A stretch of 64,000 bases of DNA from Bacteroidota bacterium (GTDB lineage: Bacteria; Bacteroidota; Rhodothermia; Balneolales; HLUCCA01). The notes under the pieces were generated by a model. It saw nothing but the letters and a program-made list of their open reading frames with translations, searched no databases and was not told where the DNA came from. Positions 26,410-36,600 of the stretch are shown here, one piece after another. Location: NCBI GenBank assembly GCA_020832235.1, contig JAFIEZ010000018.1:62001-126000 (forward strand), written 5' to 3'. Positions within the stretch are counted from its first letter, which is position 1. Every line of letters starts with the position of its first letter. Position numbers and translations under genes: made by a program.

Positions 26410-27483
26410 ATGAACTATCTTAACTTCATTATTGTACCTGCTATTTCTTTGGCAATAGTACTTGCTATAACACCTTTTTTGCGAGTCCTGGCATTCAAAC
26501 TACACCTCGTTGACAAACCGGGTACCCGAAAAACCCATGCAGGACACATTCCACTTGTAGGTGGCCTGGCAATAAGCTTTGCCACAATTACAACATTGCT
26601 TGTGAGCAGTCCATCCTGGGTTGCACTGTCAAGTATCTCATTTATACTGATAGCGGCATTCGTTCTACTTGTTATTGGTGTAATCGACGATAAGAGTGAC
26701 CTTCGTGCTTCGTTAAAACTAACCATACAACTTGCACTTGCGTATTACGCGTTTTCTAACGGTATTCGAATCGAAAGTTTTTATGGAATTCTTGGTATAA
26801 ATGAAATTTCTCTACTACTGCAGTATATCATAACCTTAATTGTAATTACCGGCGTTGTTAATGCTTTCAACCTAATGGATGGTATTGACGGACTGGCAGC
26901 CGGTCTGGCATTCGTAGCGTTTATCCTTTTCGGGTGGATGGCCTTTATAACGGGTCAGGTCATACTCTTGTATCTCTTTTTAGCTCTCATTGGTGCTCTG
27001 ATTGGCTTTATGCGCTTCAATTTAAGTAGTAAAGCTAAAGTATTCATGGGGGATGCCGGCTCGTTATTTATCGGATTTATCATGGTAGTTTCTGCCATAT
27101 CTCTGACTCAGGCAGCACAGGGAACTCCAACCATAAGGTTTGTTTTGCCCGTAGTAGTGGGTGTACTATCACTACCCGTATTGGACTCTCTTCGCGTGTA
27201 TCGTCGCAGAGCTAAAAATGGTTTCAGTCCTTTCCGTGCTGACCGTACTCACTTCCATCACCTTGTTTTGCAATTGGGCATTAAAAACCGCACAGCCTTG
27301 TCACTAATCCTTTTAGTCTTTGCAACACTTATTACTTTGAGCATTGCTGTGGGGACTTTAGTGAGTTTCACCTATATGGTACTTACTATCATGATCGCGT
27401 TCATAGCCATTTCCTGGTTGTTGAGTCTAAATAGCAACGTGACCTATTGGAAAGAAAAAGTGCTCGAAATGGAAAAAAAATAA
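26410..27483 (+). CDS. wecA: WecA/TagO-like undecaprenyl-phosphate sugar-1-phosphate transferase
   Basis: A 357-residue polytopic enzyme of the MraY/WecA family, about 10-11 membrane helices. Conserved cytosolic loops are visible: DDKSDLRASLK (about 94-104), the catalytic NLMDGIDGLAAG (about 155-166), MGDAGSLFIGF (about 213-223) and the WecA-type loop RADRTHFHHLVLQLG (about 278-292). It transfers GlcNAc-1-phosphate (or a related sugar-phosphate) to undecaprenyl phosphate, starting repeat-unit synthesis. It may also serve another glycan. Confidence 0.87.
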   Translation: MNYLNFIIVPAISLAIVLAITPFLRVLAFKLHLVDKPGTRKTHAGHIPLVGGLAISFATITTLLVSSPSWVALSSISFILIAAFVLLVIGVIDDKSDLRASLKLTIQLALAYYAFSNGIRIESFYGILGINEISLLLQYIITLIVITGVVNAFNLMDGIDGLAAGLAFVAFILFGWMAFITGQVILLYLFLALIGALIGFMRFNLSSKAKVFMGDAGSLFIGFIMVVSAISLTQAAQGTPTIRFVLPVVVGVLSLPVLDSLRVYRRRAKNGFSPFRADRTHFHHLVLQLGIKNRTALSLILLVFATLITLSIAVGTLVSFTYMVLTIMIAFIAISWLLSLNSNVTYWKEKVLEMEKK

Positions 27484-27551
27484 ATTTGATACAGATCATT
27501 CAAAAAAGTTTGGCCGTTAAAAACACCTCAAAAAGCGGGATGCACTCACAT

Positions 27552-27564
27552 TCCAAATTCTGTA
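27552..27564. promoter_or_regulatory. Imperfect TCCA-N5-TGGA site before the activator gene
   Basis: TCCAAATTCTGTA matches the enhancer pattern with one mismatch (TGTA for TGGA), about 94 nt before the activator ATG. Downstream, TATTTGCAA at 27632-27640 has a good -12 half, but no GG lies at -24, so no complete sigma-54 box is claimed. It may point to autoregulation. Confidence 0.25.
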
Positions 27565-27657
27565 CAAATACCCGTTTTTGGAAATAATAATCAATAGACA
27601 TAGATTCAAGTCTGCACAGTGAAATAAATAGTATTTGCAACTAAATGAAACCCATTT

Positions 27658-29007
27658 ATGTCTTATAAAATTTTTCTTGTTGAAGATGACCCGTGGTATG
27701 GACAGCTACTCACACATCATCTTTCTCTGAATCCGGATTATGAAGTTATACTGTTTGAGAAAGGGCGGGAAATGCTGTCAAATCTGCATAAAAAACCCGG
27801 TCTTATTTGTATGGATTTTGGCCTTCCAGACATCAAAGGCGAAACTCTTCTAAATGAAATTCAATCTCGCGACAATAGTATACCTGTCATCGTAATCAGC
27901 GGTCAGGAAGAGATATCAGTTGCTGTCAATCTACTTAAGTTAGGTGCCAGAGACTATATAATAAAAGATTCACATGCCAAAGATCTGCTATGGCGCTCTG
28001 TGATCAATATTCGTGAAACCCAAAATTTGCGCGAAGAGGTAAGCTCACTCAAGGAACAACTCAATACCAAGTTTCAAATAGATAAAGGTATAATAGGCAA
28101 CAGCACGGCTATAAAAAAGACGTTTCGATTACTCGAGAAAGCCGTACAAACCAATATCAATGTTTCTCTTACAGGAGAAACGGGTACAGGTAAAGAAGTT
28201 TTTGCGAAAGTAATTCATTTTAATGGTGATCGCAAGAAAAAGCCATTCGTGGCCATTAATATGGCAGCAATTCCGAAAGATTTGGCAGAAAGCGAACTTT
28301 TTGGGCATGAAAAAGGTGCCTTTACCGGGGCTGACAACCTTAGGAAAGGGAAGTTCGAAGAAGCTAATGGAGGAACCATTTTTCTAGATGAGATTGCCGA
28401 AATGGATATGTCTCTGCAGGTTAAGCTCTTGCGGGTTCTGCAGGAAAGAGAGGTCGTTCGCGTGGGTGGCAACAAGCCCATCCCCTTTTCTGTCAGACTG
28501 ATCACAGCCACGCACAAAAATCTGGCAGAAGAGGTTAAGAAAGGAAATTTCAGGGAAGATCTTTACTTCAGAATTATCGGTATGCCTATTGAGCTTCCCC
28601 CATTACGAGAACGCGATAATGATTTATACCTCCTTGCAAAACATTTTATCGCGGAGGCTGCTAAAGAAAACGGTCTCAAAGTACCTGCACTTTCATCCGG
28701 TGCGCGTGAGAAACTGGCATCTTACCCCTTTCCGGGAAACGTACGCGAGTTAAAAGCCGTACTCGACCTGGCTACTGTGATGTGTGATGGCGGGGAAATA
28801 CAGCCAGATGACATTTCATTTCATGGTGGCATAAACAGCGACCTACTGATTAGCGGTACGAAAACATTGCGTGAACATACCAATGACATCATACAGTACT
28901 ACCTGTCGAAAAATGAGCACAACGTAATAAAAACCGCCGAGATACTGGATATAGGAAAATCAACCATATATAATCTACTCAAAAGCGGAGAAATATCTAC
29001 TCCATAA
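27658..29007 (+). CDS. Sigma-54-dependent response regulator (NtrC family)
   Basis: A 449-residue activator. The receiver domain (1-120) has E9-D11 and phosphoacceptor D53, with IIKD carrying the conserved Lys. A coiled linker leads to the AAA+ domain: Walker A GETGTGKE (about 172), the sigma-54 contact loop GAFTGA (about 220), Walker B GGTIFLDEIAEM and an arginine-finger region FREDLYFRI. The C-terminal helix-turn-helix is Fis-like (NVIKTAEILDIGKSTIYNLLKSG). It is the first gene of a signalling operon with the FIST protein 8 nt downstream and the hybrid kinase after that. It is the obvious candidate to bind the TCCA-N5-TGGA sites and switch on the exopolysaccharide promoters, much as PrsR does in PEP-CTERM loci. 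That link is inference. Confidence 0.92.
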   Translation: MSYKIFLVEDDPWYGQLLTHHLSLNPDYEVILFEKGREMLSNLHKKPGLICMDFGLPDIKGETLLNEIQSRDNSIPVIVISGQEEISVAVNLLKLGARDYIIKDSHAKDLLWRSVINIRETQNLREEVSSLKEQLNTKFQIDKGIIGNSTAIKKTFRLLEKAVQTNINVSLTGETGTGKEVFAKVIHFNGDRKKKPFVAINMAAIPKDLAESELFGHEKGAFTGADNLRKGKFEEANGGTIFLDEIAEMDMSLQVKLLRVLQEREVVRVGGNKPIPFSVRLITATHKNLAEEVKKGNFREDLYFRIIGMPIELPPLRERDNDLYLLAKHFIAEAAKENGLKVPALSSGAREKLASYPFPGNVRELKAVLDLATVMCDGGEIQPDDISFHGGINSDLLISGTKTLREHTNDIIQYYLSKNEHNVIKTAEILDIGKSTIYNLLKSGEISTP

Positions 29008-29015
29008 AAAAAGCT

Positions 29016-30116
29016 ATGTATTCTAATAATCTTTCGTCTCTCAAAGAAACGCTTGCTGCGTTGGAAAAAGACCTGACTGTTCAATCAGCTTTCATTTTCA
29101 TTGCTGATAAAAATCAACCTGATAAAGCTGAAGTAGAATTAGCATTAACATATTTTTCAAAACCATTGATTGGGGGCATATTTCCTGAAATTATTGCAGA
29201 TGGTGAACGTCGGGAAACAGGTTTCTTAGTAGTTCCATTACATTACAGACTGAATACTACCTTGATTAATCTGAAGCTTGAAACTCGTGAAATTCAGGAA
29301 GTAATTGAGTCCTATGCGAGCAAGCTGAGTGCACAAAATGAAGGGTTGTTCTGTTTTGTAGATGCATTGGCACCGAAAAAGTCAGCCATGCTCGATTTAC
29401 TTTACGACTCATGCGGGCCGGATGTAAACTACGTTGGTGGAGGTGCAGGTTCACTTAGTTTTAAATCTTTCCCTTGCATTATTCATCAACATAATATCTA
29501 TGAGAATGCTGCTGTTATTGGTGCGATGGGTGCCGATATCAGTGTTGGTGTTGCCCACGGATGGACTCCCGTCAGCGAACCCATTAAAGTAACCGAAGTA
29601 CAAGGAAATTCCATCATAAGTCTGGACTGGAAACCTGCATTTGATGTATATAAAGACCAGATCAAACTTCACTCTGGAGTAGAAATCAACCAAGTCAACT
29701 TCTTTGATGTCGCTAAATCGTATCCGCTTGGACTGGTGAGACTAGATGCGGAAATGACTATAAGAGATCCTTATGCCACAGATAATGGTTGGCTGCACAT
29801 CGTAGATCACGTACCGGAAGGTGAATACGTACGCATTATGAATGGAAATATGGAGTCACTGCTTGAAGGAGCATCTGCTGCTCTTTTGAATGCTCAAATT
29901 GATTTAAGCGGTGAAGCAACAGAGCAGTTTTGTGTGGATTGTATATCTCGTGTGCTTTATATGCAACAAGAGTTTAATCGTGAATTAAACTTATTGAATG
30001 CAGATGAGGCAATGAATGGAGTGCTGAGCATAGGCGAAATAGCAAATCCCGGGGATACGGTACTTGAGTTATTTAATAAAACAATTGTTGTTGCAAAATG
30101 GAAAAAGACAAATTAA
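29016..30116 (+). CDS. FIST domain signal-input protein
   Basis: A 366-residue protein of the FIST N/FIST C family. The N-terminal part has LIGGIFPEII and VDALAPKKSAMLDLLYDSCG; the middle has YVGGGAGSLSF and the typical GVAHGWTPVSEPIKVTEVQGN (about 175-195). FIST domains are thought to bind small ligands, perhaps amino acids, and usually sit beside or inside signalling proteins. No membrane segment is seen, so it acts in the cytosol. Its 3' end overlaps the hybrid kinase gene by 19 nt. It likely feeds that kinase, as FIST proteins do with kinases in other bacteria. Confidence 0.85.
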   Translation: MYSNNLSSLKETLAALEKDLTVQSAFIFIADKNQPDKAEVELALTYFSKPLIGGIFPEIIADGERRETGFLVVPLHYRLNTTLINLKLETREIQEVIESYASKLSAQNEGLFCFVDALAPKKSAMLDLLYDSCGPDVNYVGGGAGSLSFKSFPCIIHQHNIYENAAVIGAMGADISVGVAHGWTPVSEPIKVTEVQGNSIISLDWKPAFDVYKDQIKLHSGVEINQVNFFDVAKSYPLGLVRLDAEMTIRDPYATDNGWLHIVDHVPEGEYVRIMNGNMESLLEGASAALLNAQIDLSGEATEQFCVDCISRVLYMQQEFNRELNLLNADEAMNGVLSIGEIANPGDTVLELFNKTIVVAKWKKTN

Positions 30117-33100
30117 ATACGCAAATACTACTCGAAATTGCGCTCAATCAGAACCCGGAGGGGAATATTGTTAGTATCCTGAAAAATGCCATACCCGTCT
30201 ATTTAAAGAAGCTTGGATGTTTTGCCGCAGCTGTAATGCAGCGCGATCGCCTGGCGTATATTCAACCCAAAGCTCTGGAAAAAACAGAAACCTGGTTAGA
30301 AGCAAGTAAAGAAATTAATCAGCTGTTACAAACCGCAGACAACGAAATCATTGAAATTCGGCAGGGGGCAAACTTCTACTATTCTTACCCTCTGGCTGAT
30401 TACGGATGGTTGGTTTTGGCTAAAAAAAAGCCGCTCAACCGAAGCTTAAAGCTTGAGTTAAAAAAAATTATTTATCAGTTAGGCAAAAATATTCAGTTTG
30501 CTGAAAATGAAGAAACTGCACGAAAAGACCGACAAAAACTAAAGAGTATTCTAAATGAATTATCGGATGTTGTTTGGTCTGTAAACATGCCAGATTATAA
30601 AACTATCTTTGTCACACCGTCAGCTGAAAAACTCTATGGAATTGCCTTCGACAAATGCATGAAAGATAGCTCTTGGTGGTCAAAGGCTATCTATGAAGAA
30701 GATCGTAGTGTTATTCCTGAGATCTACAAACAATTGGAGACCAAAGGATCAGCCAACGTAAAATATCGCATTCAAACTCCAACAGGCGAAATAAAATGGG
30801 TTCGAAGTAAATCAAAAGTAATTTACAATGATGATGGAACCCCAATTCGCATCGATGGTATTTTTGCAGACCGAACCCCACAGTACACAGCTCAGGAACA
30901 GCTAGACAAAGAAATATTACTGCAGGAAGCTTTAATTGATATAGCTTCAACGTATATCAATCTTGATCTTAAGGACGTAGAAAAAACGATCAATGATTCG
31001 CTCAAAAAAATGGGTGAATTTGTGAGAGCAGACCGTTCCTATATATTTGATTATAATTTTGATACCAAAACTACATCCAACACCTATGAATGGTGCAATA
31101 CCGGTATAGAAGCGGAAATAGAGAACCTACAAAATGTGCCTTTAGCGTTCTTTCCTCAGTGGATTGAGGCCCATGAACAAGGTGAAGCTTTCTATGTGCC
31201 GGATGTATTTAGTTTAAAAGATGATGGAGAAGAAAGTTTAAGAGGAATTCTCGAACCTCAGGGTATAAAAAGTCTCATTGCTATACCAATGAAGGATGGA
31301 GATGAGCTCATTGGTTTTGTTGGTTTCGACTCCGTTCGTCAACATCATAGCTACACCCAAAAAGAGCAAAAACTTTTGCACCTTTTCGGTCAAATGCTCA
31401 TAAACATCCGTAATAGGCAAAAGTGGGAGAAACAGCTAAGGTTACAGGAAGAGAAATATCGTAACATAATCACAAACATGAACCTCGGACTGGTTGAGGT
31501 GGATATAGACGAGACCATACTATTCGCGAACCAAACCTTTCGCAAAATGTCAGGCTATTCATTGACGCAATTACATGGACAGCGTATGAAAGATCTGATA
31601 AAACCCGACAAAAAAATTTCCTTGAAGTCAGAGAAAGACAAAACTGATCTCATCGAGAATTACGAAATAAGCATAAAAGATATAAACAACAACCCACGCT
31701 GGTGGTTCGTGAGCGAAGCACCCAACTATAATGATCGTGGGCAAAAAACCGGAAGTGTTTTTATACATCTCGACATCACCGATCAAAAGAACCTCGAGCG
31801 AGAATTGGCTATGGCGAAGTCTCAGGCCGAGAATGCTGCGAAATCTAAAGAAATATTCCTGGCCAATATGAGCCATGAAATCAGAACGCCATTGAACGTA
31901 ATTATTGGTATGATTCGCGAATTGAACAAGCAAAATCTTGGTACCGATCAGCGCTTTTACGTAACACAATCTGATTCTGCCGCAAAACATTTGCTCACCA
32001 TCCTTAATCATATTCTGGATATTGCTAAAATTGAATCGGGAGAATTAACCCTGGAAGAAAAAGATTTCAGCGTATCAGCCGTTTGCTCTAACGCATTCAG
32101 TATTCTTCATAGTCAGGCATTAGAGAAGAACATCGATTTCAATTTATCTATCGATAAAAATATTTATGCAGCACATGTAGGAGATGAAGGTCGAATTCGA
32201 CAAGTATTAATTAATATCCTAGGAAATGCCATAAAGTTTACGCACGAGGGATCTGTTAAATTCAACGTGAACCTACTGGAAGATACCGACCTGGAACAAA
32301 TTGTCCGTTTCTCTGTTGTTGACACTGGAATCGGTATGAGTGCTGCTTTTATGAAAAATTTATTCAATAAGTTTGCCCAGGAACATAGCGAGGCCAACCG
32401 AAAGTACGAGGGCACAGGTCTCGGTATGACAATTGCCCGTGAAATGATTCTTCTTATGGGAAGCGACATTCACATTGAAAGCAAAAAAGGCAAGGGAACC
32501 CGTATCACCTTTGATCTTCCTTTAACCAAAGGGGACAGCAGCAAACTACGCTATACCGCAGGGCAAATCGAAAAAGATGCTTATCTCGGAAAGCATCTTT
32601 TGGTTGTAGAAGATAACGATATGAATCGCTTCATAGCATTACAATCACTGCATTATTTTGGCTGTATAGTAGATGAAGCCGTTAACGGGATGGAAGCCAT
32701 CGAAATGGTAAGAAAGTATGACTATGATCTCATTCTGATGGATATACAAATGCCCATAATGGATGGTCATGAAGCTACATTGCACATCAGGAATGTATTG
32801 GAAAGTAAGACACCTATAGTCGCACTTACTGCTAACGCATTTCGCCACGATATAGAGCGATACATCGAAGCTGGTATGGATAACTTTGTAACAAAACCAT
32901 TCAGTGAAGACGAACTCTATGCTAAACTGAGACCATTTTTACTAAATACTGATGAGAAGATTAACCACACTTCTTCCGTAAAGCCACTTTACAACCTCAC
33001 GTCATTGCAAGAGTTGAGTCACGGCGATGAACGTTTCACTGAACGTATGCTTACCCTTTTTACCGAACTTGCAAGTAAAGCTATTGCAGAGTTCGAAGAA

Positions 33101-33310
33101 GCCATTGAAAGAAAAGACTATCGGCAAATTGCCAATACAGCCCACCGCATGAAACCAAGCATCGACAACCTGGATATAGTGGAGCTCAAGCACACTATCC
33201 GAGAACTAGAGAAATTCCCAATCGACGGCAACGTTGAAGAAAGAAAGAAACTGGTTACGTCTGTTAAAGACACCCTGGAACAGGTTTGCGTAGAAATCAA
33301 GAGTAGATAA
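30098..33310 (+). CDS. PAS/GAF hybrid histidine kinase with receiver and Hpt domains
   Basis: A 1070-residue cytosolic kinase without membrane segments. After an unassigned N terminus come PAS (about 145-270), GAF (about 275-440, FVRADRSYIFDYN), and a second PAS (about 450-565). HisKA has phosphoacceptor H593 (NMSHEIRTPLN). HATPase follows (NILGNAIKFT, DTGIGM, GTGLGM), then a receiver (VEDNDMN, phosphoacceptor D882) and a C-terminal Hpt domain with H1016 (TAHRMKPS, where the usual sequence is HxLKGS). It carries a full His-Asp-His relay, so it could pass phosphate to the sigma-54 activator and to the single receiver encoded at 12491. The FIST gene overlaps its start by 19 nt. Confidence 0.9.
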   Translation: MEKDKLNTQILLEIALNQNPEGNIVSILKNAIPVYLKKLGCFAAAVMQRDRLAYIQPKALEKTETWLEASKEINQLLQTADNEIIEIRQGANFYYSYPLADYGWLVLAKKKPLNRSLKLELKKIIYQLGKNIQFAENEETARKDRQKLKSILNELSDVVWSVNMPDYKTIFVTPSAEKLYGIAFDKCMKDSSWWSKAIYEEDRSVIPEIYKQLETKGSANVKYRIQTPTGEIKWVRSKSKVIYNDDGTPIRIDGIFADRTPQYTAQEQLDKEILLQEALIDIASTYINLDLKDVEKTINDSLKKMGEFVRADRSYIFDYNFDTKTTSNTYEWCNTGIEAEIENLQNVPLAFFPQWIEAHEQGEAFYVPDVFSLKDDGEESLRGILEPQGIKSLIAIPMKDGDELIGFVGFDSVRQHHSYTQKEQKLLHLFGQMLINIRNRQKWEKQLRLQEEKYRNIITNMNLGLVEVDIDETILFANQTFRKMSGYSLTQLHGQRMKDLIKPDKKISLKSEKDKTDLIENYEISIKDINNNPRWWFVSEAPNYNDRGQKTGSVFIHLDITDQKNLERELAMAKSQAENAAKSKEIFLANMSHEIRTPLNVIIGMIRELNKQNLGTDQRFYVTQSDSAAKHLLTILNHILDIAKIESGELTLEEKDFSVSAVCSNAFSILHSQALEKNIDFNLSIDKNIYAAHVGDEGRIRQVLINILGNAIKFTHEGSVKFNVNLLEDTDLEQIVRFSVVDTGIGMSAAFMKNLFNKFAQEHSEANRKYEGTGLGMTIAREMILLMGSDIHIESKKGKGTRITFDLPLTKGDSSKLRYTAGQIEKDAYLGKHLLVVEDNDMNRFIALQSLHYFGCIVDEAVNGMEAIEMVRKYDYDLILMDIQMPIMDGHEATLHIRNVLESKTPIVALTANAFRHDIERYIEAGMDNFVTKPFSEDELYAKLRPFLLNTDEKINHTSSVKPLYNLTSLQELSHGDERFTERMLTLFTELASKAIAEFEEAIERKDYRQIANTAHRMKPSIDNLDIVELKHTIRELEKFPIDGNVEERKKLVTSVKDTLEQVCVEIKSR

Positions 33311-33451
33311 GTATCTGAAGTTATAATAAACCCCGTTATCAGAATCGGCTCTAAAATACATGCTATACCTAGCACACATTAGCGCTAGGAGTAAAAAGTG
33401 CATTAACTTGATTCCGTTACATCAAAAGCACTCTCGAGAATCACAAAATAC

Positions 33452-33483
33452 TCCATATTCTAGACTGGTGTTCAAAATATGGA
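33452..33483. promoter_or_regulatory. Paired TCCA-N5-TGGA-like sites, enhancer candidate
   Basis: Two imperfect sites lie side by side: TCCATATTCTAGA (33452-33464) and TTCAAAATATGGA (33471-33483), each with one mismatch. The outer halves also form a larger inverted repeat TCCATATT/AATATGGA. Centres are about 119 and 100 bp upstream of the start predicted from the box at 33550. Confidence 0.45.
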
Positions 33484-33550
33484 ACAAAACAGATAAATTA
33501 ATAAAATACTAAACTATTGTTTTTTATCGTTTTAAGAAATAAGTAATTTT

Positions 33551-33567
33551 CCGGCATGGCATTTGTT
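33551..33567 (+). promoter_or_regulatory. Sigma-54-like -24/-12 promoter of the secreted FG-GAP protein
   Basis: CCGGCATGGCATTTGTT has GGCATG and TTTGT with 10 bp between GG and the -12 G. It differs from TTGGCAYRN4TTGCW at the first two T and at the -12 C. Predicted start near 33577, leader about 35 nt. Confidence 0.42.
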
Positions 33568-33611
33568 GGTTGTTTTTGCAGAATCACAACTCAGAAACAT
33601 AACATCTCACC

Positions 33612-36600
33612 ATGAAACGCCTTTTACTGTTTTTCATTCTCACATTTGCAAGTGCAACCATGCTTTTCGGGCAAAGTGAGCCCTCTACTTATTTTAACGT
33701 CTTCGTTCCGCCAAACAATGAACCGCTAAAGCGCAATGTAGCCCTCATTGTAACCGCAATTGCAGACAGTACCAACTTCCAAATTATTGATGACGACATG
33801 GACGGTGATGATGACGATTCTGTTTCCGGCATGCTTATGGCGGGACAATCCCAAATCGTTTACATCGCTGAAGGCGGTATAAACGACGATGCCCGTTATG
33901 CTTCAGGCGGCCTTTTGAAAAGTAATGGCGATTACTTTTTCATCCATAGTGATAAACTCGTGAAGGCATCAATGTCTACCGACAGCGATTGGCAGCACGA
34001 CTTTGTTCCCTCTGTCAATAAGAAATCGGTCGGACAAAAATTCTTCATTTACTCTCCGAAAGGCTCCTCAAACGGAAGAGACATCAACGTATTTGCATAC
34101 GAAGAGAACACAACAGTTACCATTTCCAGAATTTCGCTCTCTCCAACATTACATTCAGGTCATACACACGTAGATGTAAACCAGCGAACCATTGTGGCAC
34201 AACGCACATTGAATCCCGGACAAGATCTTATTTACTTCTACCAGGAAGGTCGCAAATTGCTGGAATCGGGCCATACCTATATGGTAGAAGCCAATAAAGA
34301 TGTGAGTGTTCAATATGGTTCACTAATGCAGAATTCACGCGATGGTGGCGCCTATGTTCCATCCTCAAACGGCAGCGGCTCTGGTGATTTGTTTTATTTC
34401 GCTGTCCCCTATCAGTCTCAGGGAGAGCAGGAAATTCGCATTATATCATGGGATGATCAAAATCACGTAAAACTGGAGCGCTACAGTAATGGCTCATGGA
34501 TTCAAATGCAGGAGTGGACACTAAACGCCCTGGAACCGGCCGACTGGGTTGGCAAACAACACGGCAATGTCTCCTATCCTACTGTTTTCAGGGTTACAGC
34601 CACTTCCGGCAAAAGAGTTTCAGTAATGGAAGCCAATTGGATGGAAACGGGTTCTAATACCACCTCAGATATGGCAACCATGGTTTCTTCGGCAAATGGA
34701 ACTTCATCAGGGACACAATTTCTGGCATATATGCTTCCACCAAGCCGCCAAAACAATGTGATAAATCCGTTTACAGGTGAAGCGTTCTCAGGGAATGTTA
34801 CCCATTTTTACTTGTTTGCAGGCGACAAAAACACCACTGTAACCATCAAAGATGCAAAAACTAACGGGCAGGTTCTACATCGAACCTACGAAATCGAAGC
34901 CAATCGCTACGCAGATGCCTTTTTCAATATGGATGAATGGAGAAGCATCTACAACGGAAACGGAAGCCCGGACGGGCCTGAACGTCCCTATGTAATCATT
35001 GAAGCTACCCAGAATATTGCCGTTTTATCGACCAACTTTAATGATAACTGGATGACCTATTTTGGTTCCTCTTTACCACAGGGTTTCACGCAGCAGACCA
35101 GAACCTCTAACTCAGAGGCAAGTCCCGGCGCAACAGTCACACTCAACACACAGATCATACACAATTCGAATTCGTCTATTCAAAATCCAACAATAGAGGT
35201 GAATGTGGGTTCCGGTTTAATACCAACCGAGAGTACCCTCAAAAACAACACTACTTCACAACAGTGGAACGGAGACATTCAGGTAAACGAAAACGGATCG
35301 AAGATTACCTTTAATGATGTTTCCGATATTAACGGAACCGATGACCTTGAAGTAGAAACCGTAGTAATTGTTCAACCCACATTTAACGACGGTACACCGG
35401 TACCGAATGGAACGGTCATTTCTATTGACACCGCGGTTTCCGGCGAAATAGATGGTACGTTTCAGCAGTCTGTCTCTTCCCAGGGAATTCAGAATAACTC
35501 GAATGACAACAGTAATCTCCTTTTTGCAGTATGTGGTGTTGGGCCAATTGTAACCGAGAGCAACGACAGCTGGAATGGTGCGTGGGTTGATTTCAATCGG
35601 GATGGTTTCGATGATCTGTTCGTGACCAATAAAAACCCGAATGAGCCCAATGAATTGTACCGTAATAACGGCAACGGGACCTACACCCGCATTACCAACG
35701 GCTCTTTAGTTAACGATAATGCCAATACCGTAGCAGCTGTTTGGGCAGATGTGAATAATAACGGCTGGCCCGATGTGTTCGTCGTTAACGCTACCGGTAA
35801 GCGCAGTATGCTTTATCTGAATAATGGTAACGGAAACTTCAGTCCGCAGCCTAACTCCGGAATCGAGGTACATCCGCAGTACTTCCATGGTGCAGTATTC
35901 GCCGATTTTGATAACGACGGACATGTAGATCTGCTGATAACGAACTTTTTCCCTACCCGCTTCCATCAGCTATACAGAAATAATGGTAATGGCACATTCA
36001 CATTGGTAGAAAATACCCCGGTAACGATGGTCAGCGAGCGCGCTATGGCTCCCATCCTTGTTGATTATGACAATGATGGATTCGTAGACATATTCATTCC
36101 CAATGGCAATGACCGTCCGAACTCATTATTCCGAAACCTGGGCGGGTTTCAGTTTGAACAAGTGACCGATGGCGATATTGTCACCGATTCCTACAATTCC
36201 GTAGGGGCAGCATGGGGTGATTATACCGGAAATGGGTATCCAGATCTGTATATAGTGAATGCATCAGGACAGAATAATAATCTATATCAAAATAACGGCG
36301 ACGGTACATTTACCAAAGTCTATGATAATATAATTGTACAGCAAGGTGGTCATAATCACGCTGCTGTTTGGCTGGATACCAACAATAACGGGCACCTTGA
36401 CTTATTGGTAACCAACGATCAGGGTTCAAATGCACTTTATTTAAGCGACGGTAATGGTGGGTTCGAGCGCAAACCGGGCGAGTTGATCGGTGGAAATACA
36501 GGTCGTTCTTACGGTGCTGCCGTAAGCGATGTAAACCGCGATGGCCGTCTTGATGTCATGATATTCAATCAAGCCAACCAAACTAACCGACTGTTCTGTA

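Larger units (their letters stand above)
33311..33611 (+). other. Intergenic region with promoter elements, no gene
   Basis: No coding region is supported here. A small hairpin CCTAGC-N8-GCGCTAGG lies at about 33368-33389. The second half holds the enhancer-like sites and the sigma-54-like promoter listed separately. Confidence 0.6.
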
